Source of the DNA: Planococcus citri
Taxonomy: Eukaryota; Arthropoda; Insecta; Hemiptera; Pseudococcidae
Direction: 5' to 3'
NCBI RefSeq assembly: GCF_950023065.1
Contig: NC_088681.1
Span: 71,644,836-71,708,835 of the forward strand
Length of the DNA stretch: 64,000 nt
The first letter of the stretch is position 1; every line of letters begins with the position of its first letter. Shown here in pieces: positions 12,072-26,286 of this stretch. The position numbers and the translations under genes are program-made. Below the pieces are notes generated by a model. The model was not told the origin of the DNA. It saw only the letters and a program-made list of their open reading frames with translations, and ran no database searches.

Positions 12072-15059
12072 ATGGGTACGTTTCACTGGTATTTTATATC
12101 GTTGTGCGTGTTTACGCGTTGTTTTGCGCTAGTTCCCGAAGGAGCGAGGAAAATGGACTCGTCATATTGTTACAAGTAATTATTACCCAATTCCGAGCAA
12201 CTTACTCGTAGTTTTTCTAAAAATGTAGACAAGTTTAGTTTGTTTACGATCGGCGATCGATGATTTGAAGTTTTCGGACTCGGGTTGACGACCTTGTAGG
12301 TACCTACCTATACCAGCCGTATTGATGACCAGTTTAGTGCTCATTTTGTACAGAAATAAGTATCGTATGTAATTACTTACTTCGGGATCTTAACTCGGCA
12401 TACTCGTAGTAATAATTGGTATATACCTACTTACGATTCCATCGATTGGAGAGTGTGTTATACCAAACCTAGAAACTCCTTGTTGGATCAAAAGATGGTA
12501 TGCGCTGTACGCTATACCTAGACAGATACCTACATATGTAGTGAATACTTACCTAGTTGTAGGGATGGTAACACTCGTAATTCGACGATGAGAATAACGA
12601 CAATTTTCGGTTGTTTTTTTTTACAGAAAAGGCGCCGGTGGAGGTGTTAATCAAATGAATAAAATCGTCGTAGGTTGGACTTGCGAACAGTCGTCTGGAA
12701 AATGTTTGCGTAACTTGGCTGCAAATGTCTCGCAGAACGAGTGTTTGTATTCGTTGAACGTATGTAAACTAATTTGCGATCGTTTTGGTTCGTTGTGGCC
12801 TTTGCCTACGAAGAACCTCGTCATCGCGGACGATTTAGTTGCCGTCCATAGTGGCAAAATATCGTTCAAACTCGATATTCCGAGTAAGTATAAGCGAGCA
12901 TTAAGTGAACTCGGTTTTAGACTCAATTACGTATATAGGTACGAGTATCCGGTACTTAGGTCGATTTTTGTTGTCGATGATCTTTTTCGCCTCTTTAGGA
13001 CGTTCGAATCAATTATGGAACATGTTGGAAGAGCTTCAACAGTACTTCTTGCAGGCTATATTACGTCCGTCGTCGAAGGTGGAAAATGCCGGTTCGGAAT
13101 TGAGTATAGTTTTGAAAGTGAAAAATGAGAAAGACCTCGCGTTCACTTACGACACGGCCGAAAAATACAATTTATCCGTATTTGTAGAATCTAAAAATAC
13201 CGAACGTCGAGTAAGTGGGCAATCGCATGTTGCGAGTATCGATTTTAGCGACATCGACGTTAATCGCCGATTGTTTTACATTTATCTCTACGCGCGACTG
13301 TGTGTATTGTATTGTGTATATTGTGTATATACTCGTACTCGTATAGGTGGTAGCGGTCATCGAAGGTGATAATTATTTCGGCGTCAGACACGGAATCGAA
13401 ACGCTATCCCAACTCGTCGTGTACGATGATTTTTCAAACCAAGTATTGATACCGGCCCAAGTGGAAATATCGGACGAGCCGGCATTCAAGCACAGAGGAA
13501 TTTTGCTGGATACGTCGCGTAGTTTCTATTCGGTGAAATCGATCAAGAAAACGCTAGACGCTATGGCTCAAAATAAACTCAATACTTTCCATTGGCATAT
13601 AACCGATAGCCATAGCTTCCCGTTCGAATCTAAAACGTATCCTCAGATGAGCGCGATTGGCGCGTATTCGCCGTCTCAGGTATCGTTGGCGTTTACTCGA
13701 TACCTACTCGTAGGTTTGGGTGTTGGTCTAACGTAGGTAGCCGTAGGTCTAGGTACACCTCTATCTGTTTGCGCTTTCTCGTATCGTACGCTCATTTCTC
13801 AGGTTTATTCGTGGTCAGACGTGAAAGAGATCGTGAAATACGGAAAAATTCGCGGAATTCGAGTGATCCCCGAACTGGACGCTCCGTCGCACGTTGGCGA
13901 AGGATGGCAGCTTTTCGATTCGACGCCGCCGCCGCGCCAAACCAAGAACAACGTCAGCGCCAGCGTCAGCAACGTGCTGCTGTGTTTCAAAGCCGAACCT
14001 TGGAGGCAGTATTGCGTAGAACCACCTTGCGGTCTACTCAATCCGCTCGATCCACGAGTCTACCAAATACTTGGCGATCTTTACGCCGAATTCAATACTT
14101 TGTTCGAATCGGACGTTTTTCACATGGGTGGCGACGAAGTGTCGCCGTACTGTTGGCGAAATACACCGTCTATCGTCGAAACGATGCCGAAACGAGCCTC
14201 GAACACGAACGAACCGCAGCAGCAGCACGATCAAGCGAAAAGGTATTCGAATAATAATTATACGTACATGTACGAGTATATCAACCTATGTGATGGCTGA
14301 TGGAAAAATCGACTCCATACGTCTTGTTTCAGCGATCACGAGAACGCGAGCAACGACGATTTCTTCATCGAATTGTGGAGTCATTTTCAAAACAGAGCCG
14401 TCGAGCAATTCGACAAAACGGCCAAAATCAAAAACACCAGAATCATACTGTGGACCAGTTCTCTAACGGAAACCTCCAACGTAACCCGATACCTGGATAA
14501 GGATAGATACATTATTCAAATTTGGACCACCATCGGCGATAAACAGATTGGTCATTTGCTGAGTAACGGATACGACTTGATTTTGTCCAATTACGACGCA
14601 TTATATTTCGACTGCGGGTTAGTTTCTAGCTGAAATCTGTCGAGTGTCGGATCGGTTTGAAATAATTACGAGTATACCTAATTCACTGTTTATAGATTTG
14701 GCGCTTGGATCGGCGAAGGCAATAACTGGTGTTCGCCTTACATCGGATGGCAAAAAGTCTACATGAACGATCCGACCAATGTTCTACGGTACGCTAATCT
14801 ATCGTCCAATTACGGTCGACAAATTCTCGGCGCTGAAGCTACGCTGTGGTCCGAGCAATCGGACGATAGCACTTTGGATAATCGTTTGTGGCCGAGGGCC
14901 AGCGCGCTAGCCGAACGTTTGTGGACGAATCCTACATCAGACTGGAGATCCGCCGAAGCCAGAATTCTAACGCAAAGGCAAAGGATGTTGAATCGAGGTA
15001 TCGCCGCTGATCTCATCGAACCGTTGTGGTGTCATCAGAACGAGGCATTATGCTATTGA
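12072..15059 (+). CDS. Beta-N-acetylhexosaminidase, GH20, insect chitooligosaccharidolytic type, complete
   Basis: Removes terminal GlcNAc residues from chitin oligomers or N-glycans. Exons: 12072-12175, 12627-12883, 12999-13210, 13347-13679, 13803-14242, 14333-14617, 14696-15059; 1995 bases, 664 residues, a normal length. An N-terminal hydrophobic segment (about residues 3-20, ending CFA) looks like a secretion signal. Insect-type N-terminal cysteine motifs follow (GWTCEQ, KLICDRFGSLWPLPT), then the GH20 domain: YFGVRHGIETLSQLV, HWHITDSHSFPF, PELDAPSHVGEGW, CFKAEPW, the catalytic pair D413-E414 in HMGGDEV, LWTSSL, LSNYDALYFDCG and GAEATLWSEQSD. Between GEGW and CFKAEPW there is an insertion of about 19 residues that I do not recall in the moth enzyme. 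Class (NAG1-like or fused-lobes-like) is unresolved. TACTCGTA motif copies sit inside the introns. Confidence 0.95.
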
Positions 15060-15404
15060 GAAGTGTTTTTCGGTTCGTTTGTGCGAGTACCAGCACCAGA
15101 TGTATACTCGTCGTCGGTGACTGGTGAGTATAGACTTATACATATTATTGATACCTACACGTGTATGTATATTACATGTAAATTCCATGTACAATATATT
15201 ATTGGTAGGTATTAAGTACGTAGTATGGTAGTTACAATGTGTGCAGACTGTACCTACCGGTGCTAATACTTACTTGGGTATCATTAAACGATTAACGAGT
15301 AAGGTATCTGAGTAGGTATTTTCATGATCGGCGAGCTTGTACGATACCTCAATCAATTAAAGAAGTCAGCCTCGTCCTACCCATCGTGTACATACGTACG
15401 TTAT

Positions 15405-15455
15405 AATAAATTTTTCGAATTATGGAACCCGTACCTATGTTTATTTTATAATAAA
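15405..15455 (+). promoter_or_regulatory. Candidate polyadenylation signals of the hexosaminidase gene
   Basis: AATAAA at 15405-15410 and again at 15450-15455, 346 and 391 bases after the stop codon. Either would give a 3' UTR of ordinary length. Confidence 0.45.
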
Positions 15456-17359
15456 ACTTGAGCATTATATTTGTATGTAATTATACTAACTTATTTGATC
15501 GAAGAATCGAATCGGTCTGGTTGATGTCAAAAAATGCTTCCTCAAATCGTCCTTTTATGTTACCTATTTTACATATTACTCGTATATGTATATTGTATAT
15601 AGTTACTGGAATCAGTAGTCAGTCTTCGTAGTGCTACCTGAAAATGTTGATTTATGTACACTAAAATTGTTCCTAAAAAATTAATTAGAGATTTACGTAG
15701 GTACGATGATGTACCTAACCGTCCATGGGATAGGTGAAGGTGTTGGGTATAACGTTATTAACTATTTCCTAAATTAAATAGGACTAATGCGGGTGAGGCA
15801 GAGGTATCTACATCTATTGTTTTTGTGGTTGTTTTTTCTTGTGAAATTTCCTCATTGAAATTGGAATAGTGCAATGTGGCGATGGCGAAAATTGGGTAGA
15901 GTAGCCGTAGTAGCGCATGTTAACCCTTGTGCATCAATCACATTCAACAGAGCTGAAGCTGAACCAACCGCCATCAACTGTTTAGTACTCCAATTCGCAG
16001 TAGTGTAGTGTAATTCCGTCTGCGTGTTGAGGAAGCGCATCGTTATATCCATAGCCATACTCTCGACTCTCGAGCATTACACTTTCGTTTTTTACGTTAC
16101 GACGAGGTAATTTTCAATTCCAACGTTTTCTTTTCTACCTAAATACCTACGTGTTTCTGCTTACTCTTTTATTAAGTATAAATCGCTATCGCTCGTCTGT
16201 GTGTGAGTGTGGTTTTTTTCTAAATTTTTCATCAGGTATTATTATTACTCGTATTGTTATTATTATCTAGTGTACCTAATACCTATTATTATCGCGATCA
16301 CATCGTACAGACAGCCTAAAAAAAGACTATACGTATTCAAATTCTGTTTTTTTTTTTCGATACATATCTATATATCTCTAAGTATATTATAGGAATTGAT
16401 ATTCAATTATTCAAAAATATAAACGTACCTAGGCACTGTATTAGGTATTTTATATTATTTGTATACGTGAAATCAAAACAATTATCGGATGAGTAACAAG
16501 TTGAGTGATACGTAATTATTAGCAAGATATAAGTACGTAAGTAAGCCTACTTTAGTCGCACAAGGGCTCAGATAAAACTCTACCCACCTCCTCCGGCCGT
16601 AATATTTTTTCTTAGTTTAGTTGCTTGACTACCTTATACATATTAAGTATACATATATGTAATACGAGTAGGTATGTAGTAATAGCTAATAGATTATCCA
16701 TCAGTATTTTTTTTTTTACGAATCGTAGGCTCTTAAATTGTTAATAACTGTCGTCGGTGCTTTCTGTCTTACGTGACCTAGGCGCCTAGGCCTAAGTACT
16801 TAAAAATCGTTTCCTTTTCTTCTTTCCGGGGTGACGAAGGAAATGAGAGTCACATTGACAATCATGGAAAAAATTCATAAAAATAAGCATAAAATGGCTC
16901 AATTGACATAAAAGTTTCTATTTAAAAAATCTTGTGAAAAACTGAAAATAGAGAAAAATTAGTGTGACCAAAAGCTCTCAAATTCCCAGAAAATTACCTA
17001 ATTTTTTAAAAAAAACTTGCCCAGTTTCAAATTTTCAAAACAACTTTAAAAATGGAAAGTTCTTTTATCCATCCGACCCTTACGTAGTATCAAGAGGTAA
17101 ACGATTGGACTAAATTCGATAAATTGAATCATTTTGAGCTACTATATGTACTCGTACCTTCAGTGATGAAATCTACTTGATCTATGGATGTTTTGGTATT
17201 TGTACGTGAATTTGTGCCTAGCTACCTTACTTACTTTTAGTATTACGAGTAGGCATTTTTATTCGGAGTGTATTTCTTATTTTCATTGCAGAAATCGAAT
17301 CGCTAAATTTGAATTTGAAAACGTTTAAATCCTTCGTACCAAATTCGCAATATCTAATA

Positions 17360-17591
17360 CAGGATGCCCAGAAATATCGAGTACCCCAAAGAAAGTTTTT
17401 CACTAAAAATATACGTGTAGGTTGGCAACGTGAAATAGATGCATATGATGCATATGATTGGCGGAATGTTATCTCTGCAGTCCAACAACCAATCATGTGC
17501 TATCATTATTACTCGTGTCGTTCACTGTGACCAACCAAAGTATTTTAGTAGAAAACTTTTTTAGGGGTACTCGATATTTCTGGGCACCCTG
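17360..17591. mobile_element. MITE copy 1, 232 bp, 28-bp terminal inverted repeats
   Basis: The left end CAGGATGCCCAGAAATATCG and the right end (CGATATTTCTGGGCACCCTG on the plus strand) are reverse complements over about 28 bases with one mismatch. The element is flanked by TA on both sides, which fits a TA target duplication as made by Tc1/mariner-type transposases. There is no coding capacity, so it would be mobilised in trans. A second copy lies at 26287-26532. Confidence 0.8.
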
Positions 17592-20500
17592 TACGAATAC
17601 CTATTGCTTTACCAACACTACCTATCGAAACAGAATGTTGGATAAAAATATTTGTTAAATTATATTTAGCCGAAATTCAAATGCCCAAAAAAGGAAGAAA
17701 GAAGACTCGAGTACAATGGCCGAGCGTGTTGCCGAAGCCGATGTGACTCATCGTTCTTATCGCTCAGATACCCGACGCGACAATGCGACAATGCAACAAT
17801 GAACAAACCATTTCTTTTGCACAAAACGTACGCGACACCGGTTCACCAGCCCTATTCTTATCGCTTTAAGAATGAAATTTTTAAAAATGTCCTAAACCGA
17901 ACGTAATAGATAAGAAATTATTCGTTACGTCATCGTCACCTTGATAAGGATCGAGGTTTGTTAAGTAAATTGTGCGAAATAGAAACGGATTTTCACGAAT
18001 TCCGATCGGGGTATCGGGGGTTGGTTGCAGTATTTTTTCTTTTCATCTTACGCGGTTTATCGATATTTATCTAACGCGAATGCACTCGATCGTTGAGTTT
18101 TTAGTCGGGTTCGAGTCTGTTAAGTCGCTTCCGCTTCTTGTCGGTGTAAAAGTATAGCACGACGAGTGATTTGTCTTATGCCATCTGAGAATATAAGTAC
18201 CTATTACCTACTGGTGAGTGTTTAACTGTTTACTTGTACATATATTTGTACTTACTCGATTTCAGTTACCTGTAATTAATTAAGTTTTCCGTTCGGACGT
18301 AATTATAGCATATTTCAAGTTTATCGATTTCAGAATGATGAATATTTATCTGCCTATTGATTACAAGTAATTTCGAACATATTTTCTGAATTTAAAATTT
18401 ACGATCCGAAATCAAAATTCAAATTACGTATAAATTTACGATCGGTCATTTTACTCGTCAATTCAATCAAATTTGTCGCCTCCCTTAATTTTATCGAACA
18501 ATAAGGTTACATTCCGCTGTCTTCTTTCAACATCAAAAGCGCTTGATTTTTCTATTTAGAATTTAGTTTGGCATTCGATTGGAAAATTTTCATTAGGACG
18601 GTATTCAAATCCATCCACAAATTTAATTTCTATTTCTATCTTATTCTGGTCTCACATTAAATTAGCGGTTGCGATTTTTATTTTGAAATTTCCGAATTCG
18701 GTAAAATTGTCTTATTACGATTACGAATTCTTAAAAATTGCTTCAATTCGTTAAACTGCGGTTTCATTCTTCATTCCTTTTTCAGTTCCAAAATTTTTGT
18801 TTGTATTTTTCGCACGTTGGATTTATACCTAAATTTAATACCGCATTATAGGTACTTATTTTAAGTTATTTTCTTAACTTTCACTAAATTTTTATGGTGT
18901 TTTATCAACGTTCATACTGTACGTACGTATTTTCAAGCGATGTTGATGCCGATTTATTTAGATGTCTAGTTTTTTCTTTGTGTGTGGTTTTTTTTGGCAT
19001 TTTGAGACATTTTTCGACATTTTGAACAATATTTCCACGTTTTAGTGCTATTTTAACAATATTACACGGGATTTTACATCACTTTACCTACTTGATACAT
19101 TTTTCTTGAATTTTGAGTAATCATCATCATAGGTATTTCGAGCGATTCCCGCGGTGTTTGATTAATTACACGCTAGTCTAACCAATTTTTCAAAAATTCA
19201 GCTAATTTTTCTGATATTTTGAGCCAGCTTTGTTGTAATTGCAAGAATTTTCAATGCCGTACAGTAATTTTTATACGTTTACGTACCTATACCTACACCT
19301 ACCATTCGAAACAATTTTTACCTCATTTTCGTGAAATTTCTCGCTATTTTTTAAAATTTCAAATCTTCCAAATCATTTTTCCAAAAAAGTGTGCTTTTTT
19401 TGAAAAAATTTTTTGGTCACGTCACGATTGTATTCGAAATTTCAGTTAAGAACAAAAGGGTTTTTGACACAGTGAATTCAGGTCCGGTGTGTAAGGTTTC
19501 TCAGCGATAGCCTATTTTTGCATCAATTTTGCGCTGAAAATATTTTTTCAAAAATACGCCTTCACCTCGAAATTTTCATCCAGTTTTAATGACTTTTCGA
19601 AACTGTGAGGTACATCTCGTCGATAAAACAATTTTTTTCAGCATCTCGAATCGCTTTTGATTTTTTGTAGAGTCTTATCCCCCAATTTTAACAAATTTTT
19701 CAGCATCTTTTGCGCAACTTTTCACCAATAACTTTCGTTTCGTAGCCAATAGTGAAGCGTAATGATTTATTGAAATCTCTTCATTTTCAAACGGTTTGTT
19801 TGTGCAGCCGCGCAATGCAGCATTTCGAGCGATTTGAATTTTTGCATTATTTTCATCGATTTTTTTGATATTTTAAACGTATGTAAGTACGAGTAATTTT
19901 GCAAAATGATAATAATGTATCGACATCTCTTGATTTTTGAACCGTTTTTACAGCAGGTATTTTGAGCGATATTTTCTGAAATTTTACCACAGTTTTGCCA
20001 TATTATGTTTGATCAATTTTTCGCTCGTTTTACAATTTTTACATCAGATTAAAAAGTTTTACTATCGCGCTTTAATAATTTAAACAAATTTTATGGTATC
20101 GCGAACGATATTTTTAAAATTTCAACGCCAGTTTACTTGTAATAATTAGCATAGCCCTATCGATTATCAGTTTTTCACAATGACTCGGCTCCGCTCAAGG
20201 CTCGGCCAATTTCTACGTATTTTCAAATTATTTTTCGTTAATTAAACTTCTTTTTTTGTTTTTCATCGTATTCGAACAATTTATGCGAGATTTTCGGGTT
20301 ATTCATTGTTAAATTAGTCTTGTTTTGAGTTCGGGTCCGAGTGGTTTTTTTTTTGTTTTCTTGTTTTTTCCCCCAGCAATTGAGATTTCTTGTCACGATG
20401 CCAACTTTGAAGTTTGATTGCTCTAGGTCTAGACTGCTACAATCATACAAATGTACATGGGAAATCTCTTCGCGGAGTTTCAAAGTTGATTGCGAATTGT

Positions 20501-23500
20501 ATCAAATAGTATGTACATTGTACTATGTACCTATAAAACGAATATTCGTAAAATTTTTTGATTAAAATTGAAGAAATATCGCGGCGTATGATTCGTCTTT
20601 TTAATAGGCTCTCAAAATTGCCTGAAAATTGAATAGATAGGGTAATATCTTCTTCTTCATCCCGGCTGTCCGCGGCTGTCTCACGGGAGGTTGTGGAGCC
20701 AATAATGGCGATTTTCTTTCTCTCCTAATGTCGCGAGAAACCCGCAAAAAAATCGAGCAAAATTGGGCTGATTTGATGTTTTAGAATGATTCCTTGTACC
20801 TAACTACATACCTATAGGTAGATTCTGATAAATCTTTGCTAGATGCTTAATGTTGACGCCATCCCATTTTAAATGATACGCCGTACCGTGTTTAACAACA
20901 GAGGTTCTCGTGTTTTCCTTATAAATTATCCTCGGGTATTTACTGATATTGATATTTGAATTTTTTTCTACTCGTACACGATTCGATTCGATTCTAAGAA
21001 TTAGCAATTATACTCGTGAATAATAATCGAAGAGTCAACTACGTACAAGGGTTTACGACGAGTGGGTAATTGGGTAGTTGGGTATACTACTTAATTGAAT
21101 TTCGAAACGAAGCATTTTACAAACAATAAACATAACCGAATAGGTAATAATTAATAACGAAGAAAGCAACGCGACGACTGCGGGTAATTTGTTTTTTTTT
21201 TCTTCCGAAAGGGATGAAGGTGGCTGACGCGTGCGGAAGTTGAAATTGGCGTTTTTTCGTCGACCGAACGCGTGTATTATGGGTGCTGGGTGTAGGTACT
21301 AAATGTAAATACGTACATCTACATACTCGTAATAGGTACCTCTCTACATGTAGGTAGGTATGGAGCTTGCACCGTGCTGGAGTGTGCTGGAGCAGGTTAC
21401 CTGTGTCCGAGAACGGCGGACGCCGCGCTGGCACGAGTACGAGTATATTATACGTATGTAATGTATACGTACGTGTAGGCTCAATGTGTAGCCATATACT
21501 ACGTATAACGATATAGCCGCAGCCGCACGCCTCTCCTTAGTAGTGCGCTTTGCGCTTTTTTTTTTTTTTTTGCGCCCCAGCTCGGAATAACGAATGATAC
21601 GATATGACATAAATATAGTAAAAACGAACAAAAAGGGCGCTTAAAATTAACGCTTAGGCTCGTACATGGGCATAATTATAACCGAACAAGGTGTATCCGA
21701 ATACGTAATGAAATTATCAACTTTCCCTCTTGTAATTGTATTACACCTGTGATAGTTGTGAGTAGAATTTTGCCAACGTATTAAAATTTCAGCGCCGAAG
21801 CCGAAGCCGCAGCCGCAGCCTCTGCCTCTGCCTCAGCCCTACATACGAATAGGTATCTGGTATACTATGTGTTGTGTTATGTGTATTGTGTATGCAGCCT
21901 GTTTGGTATCGTGCAGAATATAGTGATGTTGATGTACATACGTACTCGTCTACTCGTACTACCCTTACACTTACCACCGTCACCCGACCAAATAAACAAT
22001 ACTACAGAGCCCGGCGGGGCGAGGCGCGGCGCGGGCGAATAATTCTTATCAAAGGGTGAACGAAAAAGAATTACCCGTGCCTCTGCTTACCCTTACGTAA
22101 TACGTAACCTTACCTGCGTCCGCGTCAGCGTCAGCGTCAGCGTGTAATCTAACGAGTATCGAGAGAAAAAAACAACGCAACGTGATGCAGGTGCGAGGTG
22201 CGAGGTGCGGCTATAACGCGACTCGTGACTCGCGCCTACACTTGCAGTAAGTAAAAGTACGAGTACTTGGCTGAAACACACAATACATTACCTATACGAT
22301 ACGTACATATATAAAAAAGCGAAAAAAAAAATACAGAAAAAACAAGGAGGATTAATACGCGGAGGAGACCGGAGCAAATTATGCATTGAGCTGAAAAAGT
22401 TTTGTAATTTGTACTCTGAATTACTCGTACATGACGTGTATTGTGTAATGTGTATAGTAGGTAAATATCGTCGAAATAGTTCCCTTTTGCAGTAAATTTG
22501 ACCAACTCCCCTCTTCCTAACAGCGGGTGCGGGTGCGGGTAAGATGATCGAATCGGCCGGCCTTTGACGGATTTTCAAACAAAATTTAATAGATAATGTT
22601 TTTTCGTTTCATACGTAAGATGCGGTATTACTATACTCGTATGTAGATGAATGAGGTTGGTGCCTTCTTATCATTTTTTGGTGAAATTGTCAACGGGCCA
22701 ATTTTTACCAAAATTGTCGAACAATCTTGTTCTTGCCAACAACGTCCAAAAAAAAATCATTTTTTCATTTTTTGACGGATCGGACAAGTTTGATTTTTTC
22801 ATCGTGTAGGTACTTACACTTAGTAAGGTCGCAGAAATATTTAGCAATATTTTAAACGAAAATGGACCAAATTCGAGGATTAGAATGTAAAAAAAACATG
22901 AACATTTCTCATTTTCAGATTTCTTATCGTACAAATATTGAAAACTGAGAGGGGGGAGCTTTCCTGGAACGACAATATTTTTTGCGCGAGTAAGTATAGG
23001 TATAAATTAGAGCTCTCCTTTCTAATCGAAGGTTAGTCATGAGTGGACTCGACTGATGACTGAGGAAGGTGTTGGGTCTAGAAAGTTCACAACTCGAGAA
23101 TCGAGATACTTCAATTTTCTCAGATTTTGTAAAATTGGGAGGCTCACCTGCACCCTTCAGCGAGTCGGAAGCGGGAAAAAAACGGGGAAAAAATGTTCAT
23201 CATAATACGAGTACCTACTCTATAGGTAAATAAGGTACAGCCACCCTGCGACCTACGTAGTTACTCGTACTCGTATTTAGTTTCCGCGAAAATCGAATCT
23301 CCCGAATACGAATTCGCACGTGGTGAAATGGATTGGGTGATGGAGACGAAACGGGAGGTGATTTTATTACGTTATTAGGTATCGAAATTTCATTAGATCG
23401 CGAGTTTACCGACAGCGAGAACGACATAACTTTGATTAATTAGGCGAATACGAAAATTATTTGGTTATCATTAGCCCGTGCCCGTGCCAGATTACTCGTA

Positions 23501-24304
23501 GTTATTTACGCCTTCACCCACGTACCTACTGCAGGTATTATAGGTATAGGTACATATTATTACGACTAGTATTTGTTATTTTTTTCCAACTCGTATTTTA
23601 CTATTTTTTTTAAATGTTTGTTTTTAAGGCGGGGAAGTTTGTTCACATTAACTAGGTAGTATGTATATTGTATATGTAGGTATGTATTAGTAACTCGTAT
23701 TTAATTAACCGCATAGCTATCGTCCAACTTCGGTATTAATTCGTCGCGTCGCGTTGCTCATCGTATCGTTAAATGGTATGTTTTTCAAATTCTCGCTCGT
23801 CAAACAAAAATCTTTTTTCCAAATTCGTATCTTTACTTCGAATACCTATTATTGAATTTTCAGCATTCAAAATTTTCAATTCAACTCGAGTCGCCGAAAA
23901 AAATTGCTTTAATTACTCGCCCACGACTTCCTAGGAAAGGTCGGAAAAGCGGATTGTTTGTGGCGGGGGGGGGGGGAGTAGCTATGTTTTTAGGGAAATA
24001 AAAGAAGCCCGTTTTTAGCACTCGCATAGCTTCATTTGCGGAATCTTTTAGGTTACGATCTTGGAAATGTAGGACGAATTTTTTAACGTAGGCGCAATGA
24101 ATAGGAAAGCTTCAAAGCTGGTAGATGCAATACGAATACGAATACGAATACGAATTCGATTGCAGATTGTATTTGTAAATACCTGTACAGTACGCGTATG
24201 TCGTATACGAGTATTATAAGTGCTTAGTAGATGTGGATAGCCTAGGCGAATTACACGGTACCTAGTACCTAGTACCTACTGAGGCAGTGGCACTATGCCA
24301 CATG

Positions 24305-24334
24305 CCATACGCCATACGCCATACGCCATACGCC
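24305..24334. repeat. (CCATACG)n minisatellite
   Basis: About four tandem copies of a 7-base unit. A pentamer run (CATGC)n lies near 24425-24440, and short hexamer echoes of the same kind are nearby. Confidence 0.7.
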
Positions 24335-25634
24335 ACACTAACGACCAACTCTCGAGAGAGTAAATCACCCGTACTGTGCAGCGTGCGGTCGAATGAAAGA
24401 TGTACAGCGATAACGCATAAAATGCCATGCCATGCCATGCCACCAGTACCACCGCCAACCGAAACCATCGCACATCGCACATCGTACATCGTACGCAAAT
24501 ACGAGTAACTGTATTATCCAGCTTCGCAAATTTTTACCCTTTGGTGTTTACTGTTTACGCGTAGTTGGTATTCGGGTTCGGGTTCTCGATACAGGATACA
24601 GTGGATACACAGTACTCCTTCAAGACTTGAAATGCTAGCCTTGTAACAAATTAACCATCCAAAAACACAGCCTGCACCTACACCTACTTATCGAGGTACT
24701 CGCCGAAAGTACATACGCCTACTACCTGTACCTATGCTATTAGGCAGATACATATTAGTATGTGATGTACTAATACGAGTACTCGTATACACAATAGGCA
24801 GATGCCTGCTTAGTGCTTACGAGTACATGGAGAAGAGGGACCTAATAAAAGCGACCAGATCTGAATAAAATCGGATCACATTCGTGTTCAGTATGTCTAT
24901 GTACCTTTCATAATTTCGATAATTTTCTCCATCGTGCCCCAAACTAGGGTGGCGTACCCAACGCCAACACCGACGCCCATACCCCCATGCCCCCCGTCGC
25001 ATTGTGATAATTCACTTTGAAAACACGACATCAAAACTGTTCCAAGTCAACGCGATGCAATTTGGTGCTGTTTTGCCTTCAAATCTCTATTATAGGCACG
25101 CGAATCGTAATGTTGTAAAAATGTTAATAGAATTGCATAACTGGTTTGCCGTAAATACGCGACTTCATTTTTCCCTAGGTATGGTACGTATTATGCAAAA
25201 TATTCGTTGTTCTCAAACTTCTCCGCCGAAGTCCATGCATGTCTCGTCTCCTTTGGAGGGGAGGGAGAGGGAGAGATAACTTTTTAAATTACTTACTCGG
25301 ATAATATTAATAAAATGCTCGATACAAACGTTGTGCACTCTCGATAAAGACAAACATTTTCGTAGGAATTCGTATAGAGGAGCAAAAATATGAAATGATT
25401 AGCCCTATTCCGCGAGGTAACTGGGAGGGGGAGTTTTGACTAAATCTGAAAAAAAAATAGACGAGTTTGTTAGTTTTTTCGGGATGCCGAGTCCGAATAT
25501 CAACTTGATTTTTTGATTTAACCCTTCCAACTCCAACCACTACTACGAGTAGACGAGACGCCCAAATTGGGTTTTGAAAATCCGAAAAGGTTTTTTGGGC
25601 CGTTCTGTCCGAATATCTAGATGAATGGGTTTTT

Positions 25635-25677
25635 GGGGGGGGGGGGAGAAGGCACGCAGTCCTCTCCCCCCCCCCCC
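25635..25677. repeat. Poly-G / poly-C perfect hairpin
   Basis: Twelve G followed by AGA (25635-25649), a 13-base loop, then TCT followed by twelve C (25663-25677). The two arms are exact reverse complements over 15 bases. Confidence 0.8.
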
Positions 25678-26286
25678 AATAAAATGTCAAGAATATCAAA
25701 AAATTACCGTAAACTGAAAAAGATGAAAAAATTTGGGTGAATTTTTCAGACAGGCAAAAAAGCATAAACTCGACATTTTATTTGGCAATTATTAAGTACG
25801 ACCGTTCGAATATTTCATCAAAAAACTTATTTCCCGAGAACTTTTATAAAAAAATACCTACATATTACGTACAACTTTTTGCCAACTCGCCAAAAATTTA
25901 CCCTCTTTTGACAACAATTTTTACAAAAAACGAGAATTTTTTCAACTATTTGGCAAAAGGAGAATTTTTTGGGCAATTTTGAAAAGAACTCGACTGTGTG
26001 ACAATTTTGGCAAAAAGTCGCCTTTTTTGACTATTATTCCAAAAATTGACGCATTTTGACTCGGGCAAATTTGGCAAAAGAAAAATTGCAATATAAATAA
26101 AAAAACAGAACCTTACAAGTACGTAAGTTTGGCGAGAAACGAAACTTTTGTTTGGCAATTTTGGAACAATTTAAACAGATGAGACGGAAATGGAATTCTT
26201 TTTGGTTGTTTGTCGCGGGGGGAGTGGGTGGGGGGGAGGGAGGAGAGAGGCAAAAAACAAGCGATAAAAAAAGGTCTGTTTGGATA

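Noticed and set aside
12072..15059. Amino-sugar gene cluster with AMDHD2
   Set aside because: The two genes are 47 kb apart with unrelated genes and long intergenic DNA between; nothing suggests co-regulation.
15852..16058. 68-codon minus-strand ORF after the hexosaminidase gene
   Set aside because: It looks slightly protein-like but has no known motif, neighbour exon or codon signal, so it is not called.
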